This document shows, piece by piece, positions 61,214-64,000 of a stretch of DNA of 64,000 bases. The notes beneath the pieces were generated by a model. That model was not told where the DNA came from, did no database searches, and was given only the letters and a program-made list of their open reading frames with translations. Each line of letters starts with the position of its first letter. Position 1 is the first letter of the stretch. The stretch covers positions 248,001-312,000 of the forward strand of contig NZ_JAKIRP010000009.1 of the NCBI RefSeq assembly GCF_021646545.1. The letters run 5' to 3'. Origin of the DNA: Chitinophaga filiformis (GTDB lineage Bacteria; Bacteroidota; Bacteroidia; Chitinophagales; Chitinophagaceae). The translations under genes and the position numbers were made by a program.

Positions 61214-64000
61214 GATCGACGATGATTTTGGCTCTTGCTGCAAAGAGAAAGAAAACGATTGCCCGTGCCATGCTGGTGCTGCTTTATTTAGAGATGGTCA
61301 TACCTCCATTCGCATCAGGCGCACCTGCTACCAAACCATATTATAGAGATTCTGGCTATGCTAAGCGTACTGTAATGCCAGGTAACAGATTTGTTGACAT
61401 AGTTGCAATGGCGGCTACCCATCCGGATGTTTCCAGGAGGGATAATGCCCACGTTGCTGCACCTGAGAAAGCCGAGGGCGGTCCTACTCAGCCGGAAATG
61501 CAGGAGTTCCACTCCGTCAATAGTGACAATATGGTGGACCTTTTTACCGGCGATTTCTCTTATTCTATTCCTTTAATGGACGTAGGAGGGTATCCGATTG
61601 CTATAGGTTACAATAGTGGTATCACCATGGATCAGGAGGCCAGCTGGACTGGTCTTGGATGGAACCTGAACCCGGGTACGATTACACGTAATGTGCGGGG
61701 AATACCTGATGACTTTAACGGCACCGATTCCGTTACCAAAACACAGAGTATCAAAGAAAATAAGACAATTGGAGCCAGTGCAGGTTTAAACCTGGAAATC
61801 GTGGGGATGGACCAGGAAGCGCTTAAGAAAGCAACGACAACAACGACGCCCGAACTCACCGGAAGTTTTGGGGTTTTTCATAATACTTACCGTGGATGGG
61901 GAATGGAAGTTGGCACAGGAGTGAGTCTGCGCACAGCCAAAAGTGGCGCGTATGGTGCTGCGGGCGGCCTGGGTTTTACCAGCAATTCGCAGGACGGATT
62001 GACAATCTCCCCGAGCATTTCAGCCAGCCTGTATCAGAAGGATATACAGGATAAAGGGGGGCTTTCGGGATCTTTATCAATCGGTTCAGCTTATAACAGC
62101 AGAGAGGGCATGAAGTCGATACAGTTTAGCGCAGGGCTTTCAAAGATGCGGAAGGACGCTCTCAATGCAAGAATTCCCAACATGCAGGCGGGCCCCTTAA
62201 AATTTTCCCGTGACAGCTATGGAGGCGTTTTATCCAGTGGTATTTCCTTCGCTTATCCGTCATACAATCCATCGATGTCTGTACCTTATACTAACTCGAT
62301 GATGACTATTACGCTGAAGGCTGGCTGGGAAGCTACCATGGTGCATCCGAGTCTCTTTTTAAGCGGGTATGTTACTAAACAGTCTATTGAAAAAGAAGAC
62401 CAGCGAGTGAGCTTGCCGGCATATGGTTATCTCAATTACCAGAACGCAGCAGCAAATCCCTTAGCTGTTCTTGACTTCAACAGGGAGAAAGATATTGTTT
62501 ACCGCGAGAAGCCAACATTACCCAACATTGGAGTGCCCAGTTATACCTATGATATCTTTTCCATTTCGGGTGAAGGGGTAGGGGGTAGCTTCCGTGGTTA
62601 TAGAAGCGATATTGGATATGTGTATGACCATAAAATAAAGACAAAAGACAGGTCCGGCAGCGTTGGAGTGGACGTCGGTTTTGGTAACATTGCGCATATC
62701 GGTCTGGACATCACATATACCCGTTCCAATACTGAAGCTGGTCAGTGGCTGGCAAAGTCGAACCGTCTTGCGCAGATGGTTGGCTTTAGAAAGGCCAATG
62801 GTTTGTTTGAGCCGGCTTACTTCCGAAACCCGGGAGAAATGACCGTCAACACTGCAGCCTTTTATAATGCCGTAGGGGGCGATGATGTCGTTTTTCCGAA
62901 ATTAATCGGTTCAGGCCCTGATATTCGCACAACAAATGTCCTTACACGCTACGCCGGCGGATTGCAAAGGGGCGATGTTCAGTTGACTAACCAATCAGTA
63001 GTGAAGAATGAACGGGATAAGCGTACACAGGTAATTACTTATCTGACAGCAGCGGAGGCGGGTCTGGTAGGGCAATCAACATATATCGAAAATCATCTCT
63101 TAAATAAATATGTACAGCAGCGTGATTGTGCAGTTGTGTCAAATAATGGTGGTGAACATGACCTGGATACCCCAGGCCTTCGTGGTGAGTATTACAGCGG
63201 GTCAGATTGGAAGAAGAAAGTGAAAGTGTATGAAAGAATAGATACTAATATTTATTTCCCGGATATAAACGCTTTTAAATACGATGATCTTACAGGGGCT
63301 CCGAATGGAGAAAAAGGTGGTAAGGCATTCAGCGCACGATGGACTGGGCGGATAAAAGCGCCGGTATCTGGAAAATACAAGATAGAGTCTGTGACTGATG
63401 ATGGTATCAGAGTATTCATTAACGAAAAGATATTTATAGACAAGTGGAACCATTACGGCTATAGTCAGGATTCTGTTAACCTGGAGGCCGGTGTTTTCTA
63501 TGACCTCAGAGTAGAATATGTTAACTACGAAAGTTTTGCGTATGTAAAACTATATATCCATAACGGAAAAGATACTATAAAGGGAAAAGACCTGTTCACA
63601 CCTGCGGCGGTACACGAGTCGTTTGTTGTCATACCCGATACGCTGATCCGCGAGAAAAGGGTAACAGGTTTACGGAAGGATAACCACATTTCACAAATAG
63701 AGGTGCTTAGTCCTGACGGGAAAAGAAATATTTATGGATTGCCGGTTTATAACATCAGACAAAAGGAAGTAACCTTCGCAGTAAATCATAACAACGGCGA
63801 TCCGGTTGAAGGTACGGTTGGTTACACACATGGAACGGACAACACAACCGAGAACAGGAACGGAGTTGACTGGTATTTCAATAGTGAAGAAACACCTGCT
63901 TATCCGCATTCATTCCTGTTGACCGGAATCGTTTCGCCGGACTATGTGGATCTGACAGGAAATGGTATTTCCGATGACGATCCGGGGAATGCGGTAAAAT
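61210..64000 (+). CDS. Large Rhs-like surface protein with PA14 domain (5' part, runs off the window)
   Basis: The frame is open from the ATG at 61210 to the window end (930 codons), so the protein is longer. The N-terminus has a basic stretch followed by a hydrophobic segment (residues 19-36, ARAMLVLLYLEMVIPPFA). Next comes the typical Bacteroidota Rhs/YD-repeat head: 'DNMVDLFTGDFSYSIPLMDVGGYPIAIGYNSG', 'SWTGLGWNLNPGTITRNVRGIPDDF' (landmarks, residues about 110-170). A beta-rich region follows. A PA14 domain lies at about 656-790 ('GLRGEYYSGSDWKKK', 'DGIRVFINEKIFIDKWNHYG'), a carbohydrate-binding module. The following 'FLLTGIVSPDYVDLTGNGISDDDPG' also fits these proteins. They are often surface-displayed and carry variable C-terminal toxins; that end is outside the window. 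The start overlaps the stop of the broken small gene. Confidence 0.8.
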   Translation, partial: MRSTMILALAAKRKKTIARAMLVLLYLEMVIPPFASGAPATKPYYRDSGYAKRTVMPGNRFVDIVAMAATHPDVSRRDNAHVAAPEKAEGGPTQPEMQEFHSVNSDNMVDLFTGDFSYSIPLMDVGGYPIAIGYNSGITMDQEASWTGLGWNLNPGTITRNVRGIPDDFNGTDSVTKTQSIKENKTIGASAGLNLEIVGMDQEALKKATTTTTPELTGSFGVFHNTYRGWGMEVGTGVSLRTAKSGAYGAAGGLGFTSNSQDGLTISPSISASLYQKDIQDKGGLSGSLSIGSAYNSREGMKSIQFSAGLSKMRKDALNARIPNMQAGPLKFSRDSYGGVLSSGISFAYPSYNPSMSVPYTNSMMTITLKAGWEATMVHPSLFLSGYVTKQSIEKEDQRVSLPAYGYLNYQNAAANPLAVLDFNREKDIVYREKPTLPNIGVPSYTYDIFSISGEGVGGSFRGYRSDIGYVYDHKIKTKDRSGSVGVDVGFGNIAHIGLDITYTRSNTEAGQWLAKSNRLAQMVGFRKANGLFEPAYFRNPGEMTVNTAAFYNAVGGDDVVFPKLIGSGPDIRTTNVLTRYAGGLQRGDVQLTNQSVVKNERDKRTQVITYLTAAEAGLVGQSTYIENHLLNKYVQQRDCAVVSNNGGEHDLDTPGLRGEYYSGSDWKKKVKVYERIDTNIYFPDINAFKYDDLTGAPNGEKGGKAFSARWTGRIKAPVSGKYKIESVTDDGIRVFINEKIFIDKWNHYGYSQDSVNLEAGVFYDLRVEYVNYESFAYVKLYIHNGKDTIKGKDLFTPAAVHESFVVIPDTLIREKRVTGLRKDNHISQIEVLSPDGKRNIYGLPVYNIRQKEVTFAVNHNNGDPVEGTVGYTHGTDNTTENRNGVDWYFNSEETPAYPHSFLLTGIVSPDYVDLTGNGISDDDPGNAVK

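Noticed and set aside
63202..63909. Minus-strand frames opposite the Rhs-like gene.
   Set aside because: Opposite the PA14 domain, which is clearly coded on the plus strand.

Overview
The window looks like chromosomal DNA of a Bacteroidota member of the family Chitinophagaceae, most likely Chitinophaga or a close relative. The evidence is a SusC/SusD pair with its own ECF sigma/FecR anti-sigma genes, a TonB-linked protein with an N-terminal STN domain, a type IX secretion (por) C-terminal sorting domain, DUF4369-TlpA and PepSY-like secreted proteins, FtsX-type permease C-termini ending in NPVKNLRTE, and a TTTG-N20-TAnnTTTG promoter. No rRNA, tRNA, CRISPR array, insertion sequence or integrase was recognised.

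Layout. 0-5 kb, minus strand: an HxlR regulator, a secreted cupin, and a coupled pair of a thioredoxin-like gene followed by a very large multidomain protein ending in an OTU-type cysteine protease. 5.5-7.4 kb, plus strand: a compact ArsR-SRPBCC-DoxX operon plus a DUF4256 gene, closed by a 21-bp-stem terminator shared with the convergent catalase-peroxidase katG. 10-18 kb: secreted sulfatase, TlpA-like oxidoreductase, PepSY-like protein, an 824-residue double beta-solenoid (bactofilin-like) protein, an SMP-30-type lactonase and a PD40 lipoprotein. 18-25 kb: GNAT acetyltransferase, a CBM9-serine hydrolase fusion, a PhnB-type VOC protein, a cyclase-fold DUF2652 protein, a short YqgE/AlgH, two small unknown genes and a GreA/Rnk-like factor. 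25.2-30.9 kb: a complete RND tripartite efflux operon. 31-36 kb: an unknown gene, AraC regulator, SDR dehydrogenase and a PsiD/phosphatidylserine-decarboxylase-like enzyme. 36-44.8 kb: a secreted HExxH protease with sorting domain, a RibD/DHFR-like reductase, a repeat- and palindrome-rich intergenic stretch, a beta-helix lipoprotein, a VOC protein and a serine hydrolase. 45-56.4 kb, minus strand: a TPR protein and a glycan-use locus (ECF sigma, FecR, SusC, SusD, GH89 alpha-N-acetylglucosaminidase). 56.5-64 kb: a clipped ABC-permease remnant, three unknown genes, a SMUG2-like DNA glycosylase, and the first 930 codons of a large PA14-containing Rhs-like surface protein that runs off the window.

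How it fits together. The best-supported multi-gene systems are the RND pump, the SusCD-GH89 locus with trans-envelope sigma/anti-sigma signalling through the STN domain, and the ArsR operon, whose two dyad operators sit on a recognisable Bacteroidota promoter. The most unusual material is the thioredoxin/OTU pair with a DUF4157-type leader, the double beta-solenoid protein, the nearly perfect 95-bp palindrome at 39.6 kb, the orphan operator-like palindromes, and a broken small gene whose stop codon overlaps the start of the Rhs-like gene. Domain assignments were made by eye from the sequence; no database search was run.
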